DNA of 62,758 nt, taken from an uncultured Bacteroidales bacterium. Its GTDB lineage: Bacteria > Bacteroidota > Bacteroidia > Bacteroidales > Paludibacteraceae. Positions 62,083 through 62,758 of the stretch are shown piece by piece. Under the pieces are notes generated by a model that ran no database searches, was not told the DNA's origin, and saw nothing but the letters and a program-made list of their open reading frames with translations. The stretch lies in the NCBI GenBank assembly GCA_900319645.1, contig ONPG01000010.1, positions 1-62,758 of the forward strand, read 5' to 3'. Every line of letters begins with the position of its first letter. Within the stretch, counting starts at the first letter, position 1. The position numbers were made by a program, and so were the translations under genes.

Positions 62083-62758
62083 ATGCAAAAAAAGTACTTC
62101 TTTTGGCTGCTATTGGTCATGGTATGGCTGGGCAGCACAGCAATGGCAGAGGACTACCTCATGCCGCAGTACGGACACGAAACAAAAGTGGTGTCCAAGA
62201 ACGCTCCATTGACGTTCTACGATTTTAAAGGGGCAAGCACACATTTCACACAATCCGCTTTCTCAACGGTGATCTTCCAACCAGCTACTGAGGGCTATTC
62301 GATCAAAATCACCTTTGAGGAACTGAACTTAACCAAGTACAGCGATTCATGGAATGTGTACATGCGTATTTACAACGGTCAGTTTGATGTGACGAGTATT
62401 TCATATCCGACCAGCGGAAATCCTACCGGCAGTTTTGTGGAAAATGCGAATCAAATTGCCTATATCCCCGGCGATGGTGCGGTTAATCCGCTGCCGACCT
62501 ATATCTCGGGGGCAGCAGACGGCTGTCTGTCCGTTTGCTTGTATTCGAAAGATCCGAGCCCGAAAGAGTCTTATTGGAAAGCTACGGTGGAAGAGGTGCT
62601 TTTAGAGACCATGACCGTTGAGTCCGCAGCGGGTAACAACACTTTTGTCGATGGCGAAGTATGGGCCGGAAAGACTAATGTAGGAATGAGCGGTATGACT
62701 ATCACAACATCCGGTTATTCTTCGCCTGATAAGCTGCAAACCATCACGTTCACCTGCT
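62083..62758 (+). CDS. Secreted protein with CUB-like domain, partial at window end
   Basis: The frame from ATG 62083 is open to the edge (225 codons seen). A signal peptide covers residues 1-22 (FFWLLLVMVWLGSTAMA). The rest resembles the CUB-like beta-sandwich of Bacteroidales surface proteins: LTFYDFKGAST, TVIFQPATEGYSIKITFEELNL, and WNVYMRIYNG. The cobalamin riboswitch directly upstream indicates a role when corrinoid is scarce, perhaps capture of B12 or of a B12-sparing substrate at the surface. No B12-binding motif is visible in the part seen; whether it ends in a T9SS domain is not known. Confidence 0.8.
   Translation, partial: MQKKYFFWLLLVMVWLGSTAMAEDYLMPQYGHETKVVSKNAPLTFYDFKGASTHFTQSAFSTVIFQPATEGYSIKITFEELNLTKYSDSWNVYMRIYNGQFDVTSISYPTSGNPTGSFVENANQIAYIPGDGAVNPLPTYISGAADGCLSVCLYSKDPSPKESYWKATVEEVLLETMTVESAAGNNTFVDGEVWAGKTNVGMSGMTITTSGYSSPDKLQTITFTC

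Overview
The window comes from a Bacteroidales-type gut or rumen bacterium (phylum Bacteroidota). The evidence is a recurring Bacteroidota promoter (a -33 TTGcatatgTC-like element and a -7 TAnnTTTGCA element), the near absence of Shine-Dalgarno sites, SusC/SusD pairs, Mfa/Fim-type fimbrial genes, type IX secretion (T9SS) C-terminal signals, and cellulolytic lipoproteins. Species cannot be named. No tRNA, rRNA, CRISPR array or intact insertion sequence was seen.

Layout. 1-5.3 kb: an accessory segment with a lipoprotein, a Fic AMP-transferase, an ATPase remnant and a three-gene HipB / HipA-N (HipS-like) / HipA kinase (HipT-like) toxin-antitoxin operon, lying among dispersed and tandem repeats. 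5.5-7.3 kb: two short transcription units that look like a micropeptide RNA and a 6S-like RNA, around a HAD phosphatase. 7.4-11.3 kb: membrane and envelope genes (DUF975-like, Bax inhibitor-1, degenerate M23 peptidase, TM protein). 11.5-22.2 kb: housekeeping genes pckA, tsaC-like, a polyprenyl-P sugar transferase, an xseB gene only 59 codons long, topA, and an nfeD-floA-nitrilase-recJ operon.

22.4-43.9 kb: a cell-surface fimbrial locus. A membrane-embedded AraC-type regulator precedes an operon of a DUF3575/OmpA-like protein, a fimbrillin-like lipoprotein, an Mfa2/FimB-like anchor, another lipoprotein, and a gigantic (4493-codon) secreted parallel beta-helix protein. The T9SS sorting domain of the giant protein lies beyond an in-frame TAG. 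Tandem ATCGACTnTACGTAAA boxes with an exact 31-bp period sit 16 bp upstream of the -33 element of both the regulator promoter and the operon promoter. Related boxes occur again at 61.3 kb before a small-RNA-like unit. I regard this as the most likely undescribed regulatory system in the window.

44.4-59.5 kb: a cellulose/beta-glucan utilisation locus. An AraC regulator diverges from a GH94 cellobiose-phosphorylase-like enzyme, a GH5 lipoprotein, a T9SS protein with two copies of an unrecognised beta-sandwich-like domain, SusC, SusD, a surface glycan-binding lipoprotein carrying a third copy of that domain, a GPH sugar symporter and a GH9 lipoprotein. The implied route is surface endo-cleavage, SusCD import, inner-membrane symport and cytoplasmic phosphorolysis. 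59.8-62.8 kb: an AAA+ ATPase with a nuclease-like C-terminus, an sRNA candidate, and a cobalamin riboswitch ahead of a secreted CUB-like protein that runs off the end.

Spacers throughout the right half are filled with degenerate 7-9-nt repeats, which have also entered coding sequences in frame.
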